Below are positions 44,772 through 53,496 of a DNA stretch of 64,000 nt, in pieces. The DNA is from Oceanotoga teriensis (GTDB taxonomy: Bacteria > Thermotogota > Thermotogae > Petrotogales > Petrotogaceae). The notes beneath the pieces were generated by a model. It ran no database searches. It saw only the letters and a program-made list of their open reading frames with translations, and had not been told where the DNA came from. Position numbers and translations under genes: made by a program. The stretch lies in contig NZ_QGGI01000001.1 in the NCBI RefSeq assembly GCF_003148465.1, forward strand, positions 159,170 through 223,169, read 5' to 3'. Within the stretch, counting starts at the first letter, position 1. Each line of letters opens with the position of its first letter.

Positions 44772-46124
44772 ATGACGGATGAAAGATCAGAATTATTAAC
44801 TCAAAAACCTATTAAGTTGATGTTTAAATTATGTACTCCAGCAATAATAGGAATGGTTGTCATAGGATTATATTCATTTATGGATGGAGTATATGCAGGT
44901 CAAATGCTTGGTTCTAAAGAAATGGGTGCAATTTCAATAGCTTATCCAATTACTTTCATAAATAATGGAATAGCTACATTAATAGGAATAGGATCAGCCT
45001 CTTTACTTTCAAGGGCTATAGGTAAAAAAGATTATAAAACTATTGATAAAATAATGGGAAATTTAATAGCAACTGTTTTATTATTATCGAGTATAGTAAT
45101 GGTTTTTGGTATAATATTCGCAAAACAACTTTTGCAATTAAGTGGTGCTGAAGGTGATATATTAGAATTTGGTATAAGATATTTAAGAATAATCTTTTTA
45201 GGTTCAATATTTGTCAATTTTGCTCAAAGTGCTAATATGGTTATGAGAGGCGAAGGAATAATGAAAAAAGCCATGTTAATAATGGGTTTTGGTGCAATAT
45301 TAAATATTATTCTTGATCCAATATTTATTTTATTATTTAAAGAAAAAGGATTAGAAGGTCTTGCAATGGCAACATTAACTTCTCAAATAATACAAGCAAT
45401 TATAACTTTAAAATATTTTCTAACAAAAAGCAAATTTATAAAAATAAAAAAAATAAAAATAGAAAAATCTCTTCTAAAAGATATTTTTTCAGTTGGTATT
45501 TCAGCTATGATGATGCAAATATTAAGTATGGTTCAACAAATGCTATTATATAGAATGGCATTTAAATATGGAGATCAAACTCAAGGTATTTTAATGGCTG
45601 CCTCTTTAAGAATTCAAGCTTTTTCTTTTATACCGTTATGGGGAATGTCTCAAGGTTTACAACCTGCAATTGGAACTAATTATGGAGCAAAAATGTATGA
45701 TAGAGTCAAAAAAATAAATAATACTTTTGTCTTAGGTGCAACTGTTCTTGCAATGATTTTTTGGCTTCCTATAGAATTATTTTCAAAACAAGTTTTATCC
45801 CTATTCATAACAAATGAAAGCATAGTAAACACAGGAATATCAAACTTCAGAATTTTTTATAGCATATTTATTCTGTATGGTTTAATGATAATGATGATAA
45901 CTTTTTTTCAATCAATTGGAAATGCAAAAAGTGCTGGAATTTTAGTATTTTCAAGACAATTAATATTTTTTGTACCCGCAATAATAATTATGCCAAAGAT
46001 ATTTGGAATATCTGCTGTTTGGTTTACTCAACCATTATTTGATGGAATAGTGATATTATTAGGAACTTTATTATTATTAAAAGAATATAAAAAAATGTCT
46101 AAATTAACATTAGTTAATGCATAA
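44772..46124 (+). CDS. MATE-family efflux transporter
   Basis: 450 aa with twelve helices in two similar halves, starting with the usual MATE N-terminus LTQKPIKLMFKLCTPAIIGMVV, then FMDGVYAGQMLGSKEMGAISIAYP and RGEGIMKKAMLIMGFGAILNIILDPIFI. MATE proteins use Na+ or H+ gradients to expel cationic compounds. Third gene of the operon, 12 bp after the second ABC subunit, followed by a very strong terminator. Confidence 0.9.
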   Translation: MTDERSELLTQKPIKLMFKLCTPAIIGMVVIGLYSFMDGVYAGQMLGSKEMGAISIAYPITFINNGIATLIGIGSASLLSRAIGKKDYKTIDKIMGNLIATVLLLSSIVMVFGIIFAKQLLQLSGAEGDILEFGIRYLRIIFLGSIFVNFAQSANMVMRGEGIMKKAMLIMGFGAILNIILDPIFILLFKEKGLEGLAMATLTSQIIQAIITLKYFLTKSKFIKIKKIKIEKSLLKDIFSVGISAMMMQILSMVQQMLLYRMAFKYGDQTQGILMAASLRIQAFSFIPLWGMSQGLQPAIGTNYGAKMYDRVKKINNTFVLGATVLAMIFWLPIELFSKQVLSLFITNESIVNTGISNFRIFYSIFILYGLMIMMITFFQSIGNAKSAGILVFSRQLIFFVPAIIIMPKIFGISAVWFTQPLFDGIVILLGTLLLLKEYKKMSKLTLVNA

Positions 46125-46125
46125 T

Positions 46126-46163
46126 AAAATCGCTAATAGTAATTACTATTAGCGATTTTATTT
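46126..46163. terminator. Loopless palindromic bidirectional terminator
   Basis: A 34-bp perfect palindrome (46126-46159) with core ATCGCTAATAG, then T-rich sequence on both strands. It serves the MATE gene and the converging acetyltransferase gene. Confidence 0.85.
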
Positions 46164-46167
46164 TTAT

Positions 46168-47031
46168 CTATAATTTTTTTATCATCTCTAACTGCCCTAT
46201 TTCAACTATACTATTTCTGTCTTTTATCTTTCTAAATCCTATGTCGAACAAATATTCTATAATATCATTTTCAGAATCAACATTCAATAATTTTCCCTCA
46301 ATATTTTTTAATTTACATTTTTCATGAAAATTTTTAAACAATTGATTTAAAATATCAACTTTATAATTTTTAATAGATCCAAAAGAATATATTTCATTTT
46401 CTCTAAAAGTTAAATAACCTACTAATTCATCTTTAAAATAAGCCTCTAAAACTTTTACTTCATTTTTTATCTCTTCTAAAGTTTCAAAGGAATTTTGCCA
46501 AGAAGGCAAATAAAAAGTCATTTTCTTATAATCATCTTTATAAAAATATTCATATTCTTTTATTATTATATCTTCTTTAAAATCTCTTATATTAAAATCT
46601 TTAAAAGAAAAAATTGATAAATTTCTATTTTTAATAAATCCTTTTTTTCTATACAAATTAATAGCTTTAAAATTATTATCTATTACTTCCAGTAAATATT
46701 GTTTAAATAAAGATTCTTTCAATAATAATTCTAATTTTTCAAATAATGTTTTTGTTATTCCTCTTCCCCTGTTCTTTTTTGAAACTCCTGTAAAAATATC
46801 ATAAATAGTATACTCATCTTTAAAAAAACCAGAGCCATTAATAATAAATCCTACAACTTTATCATTTTCTAATGCAATCAAAGAATAATCTTTATCAACT
46901 CTTCTACATTTCAAAGTTCTCATAAAAAGTTCTTTAGTCATAGAAATATCAGCAACATAATCTGAAAAAGCATCTTTAAATCCTTCAAGTAAATCTTCTA
47001 AATCTACTTCATTTAAAGTTTTTATAATCAT
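46168..47031 (-). CDS. GNAT-family acetyltransferase
   Basis: 287 aa, longer than a single GNAT domain. Residues ~1-145 hold a clear domain with the acetyl-CoA loop SKKNRGRGITKTLFEKL (about 90-107, R-G-x-G-I form). The remaining ~140 residues contain KAYFKDELVGYLTFRENEIYSFGSIKNY, which looks like a second, degenerate GNAT half. The substrate is unknown. Its own AAGGGGGAT ribosome site and a terminator upstream separate it from the TetR gene. Confidence 0.8.
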   Translation of the reverse strand: MIIKTLNEVDLEDLLEGFKDAFSDYVADISMTKELFMRTLKCRRVDKDYSLIALENDKVVGFIINGSGFFKDEYTIYDIFTGVSKKNRGRGITKTLFEKLELLLKESLFKQYLLEVIDNNFKAINLYRKKGFIKNRNLSIFSFKDFNIRDFKEDIIIKEYEYFYKDDYKKMTFYLPSWQNSFETLEEIKNEVKVLEAYFKDELVGYLTFRENEIYSFGSIKNYKVDILNQLFKNFHEKCKLKNIEGKLLNVDSENDIIEYLFDIGFRKIKDRNSIVEIGQLEMIKKL

Positions 47032-47052
47032 AATATCCCCCTTTATATTATG

Positions 47053-47085
47053 AAAAAGGATAATATACGATGTATATTATCCTTT
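47053..47085 (-). terminator. Terminator after the double-TetR gene
   Basis: Minus strand: 14-bp stem (AAAGGATAATATAC with its complement), 3-nt loop, then TTTTT. Ends the long catabolic operon. Confidence 0.82.
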
Positions 47086-47089
47086 CATA

Positions 47090-48211
47090 TTATTCTTTTA
47101 TACCATTTTTAAAATAATCAGATACTTCTTTTATTATTACTTTCTCATCAGTTACGTTTTCAAGAAAGAGTTTTTCAATTCCAAGATAATGAGAAAAACC
47201 CATTAAAAAATTTGCTATTAATGATTTATCTTCAATCTTTATACTATCTAAATTATTTTGATATCCTCTTTCAAAATTATCATAATATCTTTTGGCAGAT
47301 TCATTAACAACAAATTCTGCTTCTCTAACAATCTCATAATAGCTTTTATTATGTGAAAAAAAGAATAAAAATAAATAAATACCTCTCAATTCTTTCTCAA
47401 GTCTATTAAGAGTTTCTTTAGAATTTAAAGATAAAAATCTTCTCGTATTTTTACTTATTATATCTACTATAGAAGAAAGAAATTCTTCTTTTGAATTAAA
47501 GTATATATAAAAAGTACCTACAGCATATCCTGCTTCTTTAGTTATATCATATATATTCACATTATAATAACCTTTTTCACCGAATAATTTTATACCTGCA
47601 TTTATCAATTTACATCTTGAAGTTTTACATTCTATCATATCGGGTTCTTCAAGTTTTTCAGAAAAAACTTTAGAAAAATCTACTTCGAGTTCTTCAAAAA
47701 TACCATTAATAATTATATTTTTTAAAATTTCATTCTTATATTCTTTAGAATTAAATATATATCTTATATTTATAAACCTAACAGCTCCAGCTACAAAGAG
47801 ATACTCTGTTTCACTTATTTCTCTGTTAAAAACTCTTGACAAACCGATAATATACATTTTTCTTAATCTTTTTTCAAATTCTGGAAATCTATATTGGGCT
47901 TCTCTAAAAATGGTAATATGTTGTCTATGCCTATCTCCTGATTGAATAACTATATCCAAAAATTTTTCAAGTCTATCTTCAGCTGTTATACCTCTTATAT
48001 TATTAAATTCTCTTTCAAAATAAGTCAAAAGTTCATCAACCTGATATTCAAATATAGACTTTTTATTTTTAAAATATCTATAAAAGACACCATTAGAAAC
48101 TCCTGCCTCTCTACAAATTTCAGCGACAGAAACAGTTTCATACCATTTTTTTGAAAATAGATCTCTTGATGCTTCCAATAGTTTATCTAATGTATCGGTT
48201 TTTTTCTTCAT
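47090..48211 (-). CDS. Double TetR regulator (two TetR DNA-binding domains in one chain)
   Basis: 373 aa, twice the usual length. HTH 1 at residues ~8-55: LLEASRDLFSKKWYETVSVAEICREAGVSNGVFYRYFKNK. HTH 2 at ~198-245: KLINAGIKLFGEKGYYNVNIYDITKEAGYAVGTFYIYFNSKEEF. Each is followed by its own helical ligand/dimer domain. This is the last gene of the operon, 6 bp after the LivM-hydrolase fusion, so it probably regulates its own unit. A pair of identical 18-bp direct repeats lies at the operon promoter (57897-57936) and is its likely target. One polypeptide may act like a covalent dimer. Confidence 0.85.
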   Translation of the reverse strand: MKKKTDTLDKLLEASRDLFSKKWYETVSVAEICREAGVSNGVFYRYFKNKKSIFEYQVDELLTYFEREFNNIRGITAEDRLEKFLDIVIQSGDRHRQHITIFREAQYRFPEFEKRLRKMYIIGLSRVFNREISETEYLFVAGAVRFINIRYIFNSKEYKNEILKNIIINGIFEELEVDFSKVFSEKLEEPDMIECKTSRCKLINAGIKLFGEKGYYNVNIYDITKEAGYAVGTFYIYFNSKEEFLSSIVDIISKNTRRFLSLNSKETLNRLEKELRGIYLFLFFFSHNKSYYEIVREAEFVVNESAKRYYDNFERGYQNNLDSIKIEDKSLIANFLMGFSHYLGIEKLFLENVTDEKVIIKEVSDYFKNGIKE

Positions 48212-48217
48212 AACATA

Positions 48218-49930
48218 CTAACCCCTATTCATAAAATTTATAAACATTTTTTTGAATAATTCAGGTTCTTCAACCATCAATGAATGTCCTACATTATCAT
48301 ATTCTTTTAATTCAGCATTATAAAATTCTGCTGTTCTAACAGCCATTTCTTTAGTAATTAAAATATCTTTTTTACCAAATAAAACCATTGTAGAAAAATT
48401 TATTTTATCTTTTAAATCAGTAAAATCATATTTTTCTAAAGCTCTTGCATTCTCTACAAAACATTTTGGATTCATAAGCAATGAATCATTAACAAGTTCA
48501 TTTAAAAACTTTTTATCTTTATTAAGAGGCATTATACCTTTAATACTTTCTTTTAAAATACTTCTATTATTTTTCAACAAAGCCAATGAAGAATAATTTT
48601 CTTCAGGTGTTTTAAATCCATAATAAGGAGCTGAAGAAATCAAAATCAATTTATTCACCTTATTATTATACCTTAAGGCTAAGCTTTGAGCAACTGCACC
48701 ACCAAGAGAATGTCCAACAATAACAGCTTTATCTATATTCAGTGAATTCATAAATTCATTTATATAATCAGCATATTCATCAATATTAGCGTTTTCAATA
48801 TGATCTGAATGTCCAAAATTTGGCATATCAACAGTATATATTTTATATCCTGATATATTATTAACTTTATTAAACCATTTATGAGAACCAAAATTACCAT
48901 GTATCATTATAACAGATTTTCCTTCACCATTTACATCATAATATATATCTTTTCCTTTAACTTTGATTTTTTGTTTTGGTTTATCATTTTTTCTCAAATT
49001 ATTTTTTATAAAATATATAAAAGGCCTTTCCAAATATTTAACATATCCCATCATAAGACCATATATTATTCCTTTTGGGAAGAAAAGAACAAAAACTATT
49101 AATAATATTCCAAATATTATAGACATAGGTATACTACCTCTTGAAAATAGGAAAGGTAAACCCGTAATTATAATAGAACCAATTAATCCTCCATGTATAG
49201 AGGCCATTCCTCCAATAACAATCATTGCAAGTAAATTTAAAGAGTTCCCTAATGCAAAATCTGTAGGTGCAATATAACCAATAGTATGAGCATATAAACT
49301 TCCAGCAATACCACCATATATAGCACTCAAAACAAATGATTCTAATTTAGCAAATGATAAATTAACGCCATAAGATCTTGCTGCTATTTCACTATCTCTT
49401 GTCATTTTATATTTCAACCCATTAGGTGAATTTATTATTCTTCCAGCAATATAACTTAAAATTGCATAAAATGCAAGATTTATTAAATACATATAAAAAT
49501 CAGAATCAACAAGAGGCTTTATATCTCTCAAACCTATATGCCCACCAAATAATTCAAAAGAAGATATTATCTGTTCAACAGCAATTCCAAAAGCCATAGT
49601 AGCTATTGCAAGATAAAAACCTTTAAGTCTTAAAGCAGGAAGTGCTATTATAGCACCAAGTATAGCTGAAAAAACAATTGCTAATAGCAAGTTCAAAATA
49701 AATGGAGTATTAAAATTTAATGACATCGTAGCTGTGGTATAAGCTCCTATAGCCATAAAAGCTCCATGTCCGATTGAAACTTGTCCTGTATAACCAGATA
49801 ATATATTTAACCCTAAAGCAGCTATTGCAAATATTAAAATAGTCGAAAATATCATTAATAAAAAAGATTGAGACATAAAAATTAATCCCAAAAGCAAACC
49901 TATTATAAAAGTTATCATTATTTTTTTCAT
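48218..49930 (-). CDS. Fusion of LivM-type ABC permease and alpha/beta hydrolase
   Basis: 570 aa in one unbroken frame. Residues 1-~290 are a branched-chain-amino-acid-type permease (LNILSGYTGQVSIGHGAFMAIGAY, LRLKGFYLAIATMAFG, EIAARSYGVN). About 25 residues later comes a complete alpha/beta hydrolase (~316-570): HGNFGSHKW oxyanion region, nucleophile Ser408 in GHSLGG, Asp522 in FGKKDIL and His549 in NVGHS. The last helix places the hydrolase on one side of the membrane, probably inside, so substrate could be hydrolysed on entry. LivM alone is normally ~290-330 aa. The remaining transporter genes are just upstream. Confidence 0.9.
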   Translation of the reverse strand: MKKIMITFIIGLLLGLIFMSQSFLLMIFSTILIFAIAALGLNILSGYTGQVSIGHGAFMAIGAYTTATMSLNFNTPFILNLLLAIVFSAILGAIIALPALRLKGFYLAIATMAFGIAVEQIISSFELFGGHIGLRDIKPLVDSDFYMYLINLAFYAILSYIAGRIINSPNGLKYKMTRDSEIAARSYGVNLSFAKLESFVLSAIYGGIAGSLYAHTIGYIAPTDFALGNSLNLLAMIVIGGMASIHGGLIGSIIITGLPFLFSRGSIPMSIIFGILLIVFVLFFPKGIIYGLMMGYVKYLERPFIYFIKNNLRKNDKPKQKIKVKGKDIYYDVNGEGKSVIMIHGNFGSHKWFNKVNNISGYKIYTVDMPNFGHSDHIENANIDEYADYINEFMNSLNIDKAVIVGHSLGGAVAQSLALRYNNKVNKLILISSAPYYGFKTPEENYSSLALLKNNRSILKESIKGIMPLNKDKKFLNELVNDSLLMNPKCFVENARALEKYDFTDLKDKINFSTMVLFGKKDILITKEMAVRTAEFYNAELKEYDNVGHSLMVEEPELFKKMFINFMNRG

Positions 49931-49932
49931 AA

Positions 49933-50814
49933 TTAAACTCTCCCTTCAAACTTTTTACCAAATATACCTGAAGGTTTTACAACTAAAACTACTATGATTA
50001 ATATCAATATTATAGATAACTGATAATCTGGTGATATATAAACACCAACTACTTTCTCTAATATTCCAAGAATCATTCCTCCTACTATAGCACCAAACAA
50101 ACTTGAAAATCCTCCCAAAACTCCTGCAGTAAATCCATACAATTGCATATTTGTCATCATATTAGGATGTACATAAGTTTTAGGTGCTGCAAGTATACCT
50201 ACTAATGCTGCAAGAGAAATTCCTATTCCCCAAACTATAGAATCTACTTTATTTATATCTATTCCTACAACACTCGAACCAACTTCATCTTGAGCTCTTG
50301 CTCTTATTGCAGTACCTATTTTTGTATATTTTAAAAATATAGCCAATAAAATAGAAACACTTAATGCTATAACAGTAACAATTAAATCATTTATTGGTAA
50401 AACTAATATATTTTCTCCAAATTCCATTATAATAGGCATACCATCATTGAGTTCTGGTAATTGTAAATATTCAGTTCCCCAAATAACTATAGATAATCCT
50501 TCAAAAACCATCAAAAGGCCTAAAGTTATTATCAACATAGCACCATGTGATAAATGTTTTACAGGTCTCATTAAAAATTTTTCTATCAATACTCCAAGAA
50601 TAAATCCAAAAACAACTGCAGATATCAAAGCAATAAATATATTATTGGTTAATGTATAAACGCTAAAACCTATAAAAGTTGCAAACATTCCGGCATTTCC
50701 ATGGGAAAAATTCATAACACTGACAGTTCTAAATATCAATGCTATACCAAAGGCCATAAGTCCATAAAGAGCCCCTTGTGGTATTCCCAATATAATACTT
50801 TGTATTATAAGCAT
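49933..50814 (-). CDS. livH: Liv-type ABC transporter permease, LivH
   Basis: 293 aa, eight helices. GALYGLMAFGIALIFRTVSVMNFSHGNAGMFATFIGF (15-50) and RARAQDEVGSSVVGIDINKVDSIVWGIG are the family's conserved blocks, the latter being the cytoplasmic coupling loop. Forms the membrane channel with the LivM domain of the next gene, which starts 2 bp later. Liv systems move branched amino acids, but relatives carry amides, urea and short organic acids. Confidence 0.93.
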   Translation of the reverse strand: MLIIQSIILGIPQGALYGLMAFGIALIFRTVSVMNFSHGNAGMFATFIGFSVYTLTNNIFIALISAVVFGFILGVLIEKFLMRPVKHLSHGAMLIITLGLLMVFEGLSIVIWGTEYLQLPELNDGMPIIMEFGENILVLPINDLIVTVIALSVSILLAIFLKYTKIGTAIRARAQDEVGSSVVGIDINKVDSIVWGIGISLAALVGILAAPKTYVHPNMMTNMQLYGFTAGVLGGFSSLFGAIVGGMILGILEKVVGVYISPDYQLSIILILIIVVLVVKPSGIFGKKFEGRV

Positions 50815-50824
50815 AAAATCACCC

Positions 50825-51517
50825 CTATATTCCTAAATAAGCTTTTTTAACTTTTTCATCATTTAAAAGATCTTTAGCAATACCTTGTGCAACTATATTT
50901 CCAGTTTCAAGAATATATGCTCTATCAGAAATTCTCAAGGATTTCAAGGCATTTTGTTCTACAAGCAATATTGAAACTCCAGAATTTTTTAGTTCTTTTA
51001 AAACATTAAATATATCATCAGTAATAACTGGTGCCAATCCCAAAGATGGTTCATCTAGCATGAGAACTTCTGGCTCTCCCATCATAGCTCTACCAACAGC
51101 GAGCATTTGCTGTTCTCCACCAGATAATGAACCTGCAGCCTGTCTTTTTCTATCTTTTAAAATTGGAAATAAGTCATAAACATCTTTTATAACTTTAGAA
51201 TAATTACCTCTAATAAAACTCCCCATTTTCAAATTTTCTTCTACAGATAATTCTGGAAAAACTCTTCTATTTTCTGGACATAAAACCAAACCTTCTTTTA
51301 CTTTTTGAACAGAGGAATATTTGCTTATATCTTTTCCTTTAAATTCAATATTTGAAGATGATTTTACAATACTCATCATTCCAAAAAGAGTTGAAGTTTT
51401 TCCAGCTCCATTAGAACCAAGTATTGAAACTATTTCACCTTTATTCAATTCAAAGCTTATATTTTTTACGGCCTTTACATGACCATAATTAACTATTAAA
51501 TTATTGACTTTAAGCAT
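50825..51517 (-). CDS. livF: Liv-type ABC transporter ATPase, LivF
   Basis: 230 aa. Walker A LGSNGAGKTS (~32), LCPENRRVFPELSVEENL, signature SLSGGEQQM (~133), Walker B VLMLDEPSLGLAP (~152), H-loop VEQNA. The start is ATG at 51517; the GTG six bases upstream is part of the GGAGAGTG site. It overlaps the end of livG. Confidence 0.95.
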   Translation of the reverse strand: MLKVNNLIVNYGHVKAVKNISFELNKGEIVSILGSNGAGKTSTLFGMMSIVKSSSNIEFKGKDISKYSSVQKVKEGLVLCPENRRVFPELSVEENLKMGSFIRGNYSKVIKDVYDLFPILKDRKRQAAGSLSGGEQQMLAVGRAMMGEPEVLMLDEPSLGLAPVITDDIFNVLKELKNSGVSILLVEQNALKSLRISDRAYILETGNIVAQGIAKDLLNDEKVKKAYLGI

Positions 51518-52265
51518 TTTCACTCTCCCCCAGATATACTTTTATTACTTCTTCATTATTTGCTATCTCTTCTGGAACTCCTTCAGCAATTTTTTCTCCA
51601 AAACTCATAACAGTTATCTCGTCTGAAACCTTCATAACAAGGTTCATATCATGTTCAACAAGTAAAATAGTTTTACCATTAGATTTAAGCATTTTTATTA
51701 TATCTCTTATCTCAGATGTTTCATTATGATTCAAACCAGCAGCAGGTTCATCAAATAACAAAAGTTCAGGATCAGAAACCATAGCTCTTGCAATCTCTAC
51801 CCTTTTCAAAACACCATAAGGTAATTGAGACGGATAAGAATTAAGTCTATTTTTTATTTGAAGAAGCTCTGTAACTTCCAATATCTTATTTTTTGTTTGT
51901 ATATCAAAATCTCTTTTTTTCTTAGAAAATATTTCAAATAAATTTCCTTTATAATTATGAACAAATCCAGAATAAATATTATCATATACATTCATACCTT
52001 GAAAAAGTTGTAAATTTTGAAAAGTTCTTGAGATACCTTTATATATTATTTTTTCTGGCGTAAGATTTATTAAAGATTCACTCTTAAAAATAACATCACC
52101 TTTGTCTGGCTGTATAACTCTTGTTATTGCGTTAAATAAAGTAGTTTTTCCAGCTCCGTTAGGACCTATCAAAGAATGTATTGTTCCTTTTTTAACATTC
52201 ATATTCATATCTTTAACTGCTATTAATCCACCAAAAGAAACTCTTACATCTTTTATCTGAAGCAT
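51510..52265 (-). CDS. livG: Liv-type ABC transporter ATPase, LivG
   Basis: 251 aa. Walker A IGPNGAGKTT (~33), GISRTFQNLQLFQGMNVYDN (Q-loop), a degenerate signature LPYGVLKRVEIARAM in place of LSGGQ as usual for LivG, Walker B LLLFDEPAAGLNHNE, and the C-terminal EKIAEGVPEEIANNEEVIKVYLGE tail typical of LivG. Separated from livK by a hairpin terminator, so it is expressed at a lower level than the binding protein. Confidence 0.95.
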   Translation of the reverse strand: MLQIKDVRVSFGGLIAVKDMNMNVKKGTIHSLIGPNGAGKTTLFNAITRVIQPDKGDVIFKSESLINLTPEKIIYKGISRTFQNLQLFQGMNVYDNIYSGFVHNYKGNLFEIFSKKKRDFDIQTKNKILEVTELLQIKNRLNSYPSQLPYGVLKRVEIARAMVSDPELLLFDEPAAGLNHNETSEIRDIIKMLKSNGKTILLVEHDMNLVMKVSDEITVMSFGEKIAEGVPEEIANNEEVIKVYLGESENA

Positions 52266-52279
52266 TATTTCACCCCTTT

Positions 52280-52306
52280 AAAAAAGCGGGGAATTAAAAC
52301 CCCGCT
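52280..52306 (-). terminator. Intra-operon terminator/attenuator between livK and livG
   Basis: Minus strand AGCGGGG (52300-52306) pairs with CCCCGCT (52285-52291) across an 8-nt loop and runs into TTTTTT. Placement directly after the binding-protein gene lets partial read-through set a high binding-protein to membrane-complex ratio. Confidence 0.8.
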
Positions 52307-52321
52307 GTATTAAAAACTTTT

Positions 52322-53485
52322 TTATTTAAAATATAACCAATCTGTAGAATTTACAAATATATTATCTTTAACTTCTAATAAATACATAGAGTTTTTACCC
52401 AATCTTGAATTTTCTCTTTCTGTATTAAAATCAGCATAAGTAACTCCATTTGTTATTTCACCAGACCAATTATTGAAAGTTTCTAAAGCTTCAACCAAAC
52501 TTTCTCTTGTAAGATCTTTTCCAGCTCTTTTAACTGCTTCTGTAAATGTTTCTGCAGCTATTAAACCTGCAACTGCATATGCATTTGGTATTTCTCCATT
52601 ATTATATTTTCCATATATTTTTAATGCAGGAGTTTCTGGATTTTCAAAGTCTACATCAACCCAAGCAGCTGTTTTTACACCTTCTGCAGCATTACCAGCT
52701 AATTGAATAAATGTAACAGAAGCATTTGCATAAGATAAAACATATTCTTGATTTCTTAATCCATACTGTTTAGCTTGTTTAATAAAATTAGGTGCTTGTG
52801 CTCCATAAAGCATTACTGCAACAGCATCTGGTCTTTTACCTATCAATTTAGTTATTTCAGTTGCAAAATTATCTGCTGCAGGATTTATAGCCAAAGAAAT
52901 AGCTGCTTTTTTACCATTTTTACTTAGAACTTCTTCAAAAGAATCAGCAAATTCTTTACCATCCTCTGCATTTCTATAAACAAGAGCTATATTTTTATAA
53001 CCTTTATCAACAAAATAATTAGCTATTATATTACCTTCAACTTTATAATTTGGTTGTACAGGAAAAACATATTCTTTAGCTGGGAAACTTAATAATGAAG
53101 AACCACTACCTTGATATACAAATGGAACTTCACTTTCATTTAAATAATTCATAACAGCTAATACTCCTGGTGTACCAAGTCCTCCAACTATTGAAAAAAC
53201 ATTATCAGATTCAACGAGTCTTTTAACTTCTACGGTAGTTTTTGCAGGATTAAATTGATCATCAGCAACTATTAAGTTTATCTTTCTACCATTAATACCG
53301 CCATTATCATTAACCCAATTAAAATATGCCTGCATTCCTTTAGTCATAGGTTGTCCAATTGAAGCTATTGGTCCTGATAATGCTTGAAAAGAACCTATTT
53401 TAATTTCTGTATCAGTCACGCCAACTTCAGCAAAAGCAAAAACGATCAATAAAACTGCCATTAAAGTTCCGAGGATTTTCTTCAT
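52322..53485 (-). CDS. Liv-type ABC transporter substrate-binding protein
   Basis: 387 aa exported binding protein: signal peptide at 1-19 (KKILGTLMAVLLIVFAFA), then VGVTDTEIKIGSFQALSGPIASIGQP and YFNWVNDNGGINGRKINLIVADDQFNP, the standard start of type 1 Leu/Ile/Val-like binding proteins. No lipobox Cys is visible after the hydrophobic stretch, so it is free in the periplasm or toga space. The ligand residues cannot be assigned from sequence; the enzymes upstream suggest a short-chain acid rather than an amino acid. Confidence 0.92.
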   Translation of the reverse strand: MKKILGTLMAVLLIVFAFAEVGVTDTEIKIGSFQALSGPIASIGQPMTKGMQAYFNWVNDNGGINGRKINLIVADDQFNPAKTTVEVKRLVESDNVFSIVGGLGTPGVLAVMNYLNESEVPFVYQGSGSSLLSFPAKEYVFPVQPNYKVEGNIIANYFVDKGYKNIALVYRNAEDGKEFADSFEEVLSKNGKKAAISLAINPAADNFATEITKLIGKRPDAVAVMLYGAQAPNFIKQAKQYGLRNQEYVLSYANASVTFIQLAGNAAEGVKTAAWVDVDFENPETPALKIYGKYNNGEIPNAYAVAGLIAAETFTEAVKRAGKDLTRESLVEALETFNNWSGEITNGVTYADFNTERENSRLGKNSMYLLEVKDNIFVNSTDWLYFK

Positions 53486-53496
53486 AAAATCACCCC

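Noticed and set aside
46126-46159. Long perfect palindrome as a mobile-element end or attachment site
   Set aside because: It sits between converging genes and runs into T on both strands; no transposase or target duplication. A terminator explains it.
48960-49010. Frameshift or merged genes at the LivM/hydrolase junction
   Set aside because: The linker is an ordinary lysine-rich coding stretch in one frame with no ribosome site or stop, so a true fusion is more likely in the given sequence.
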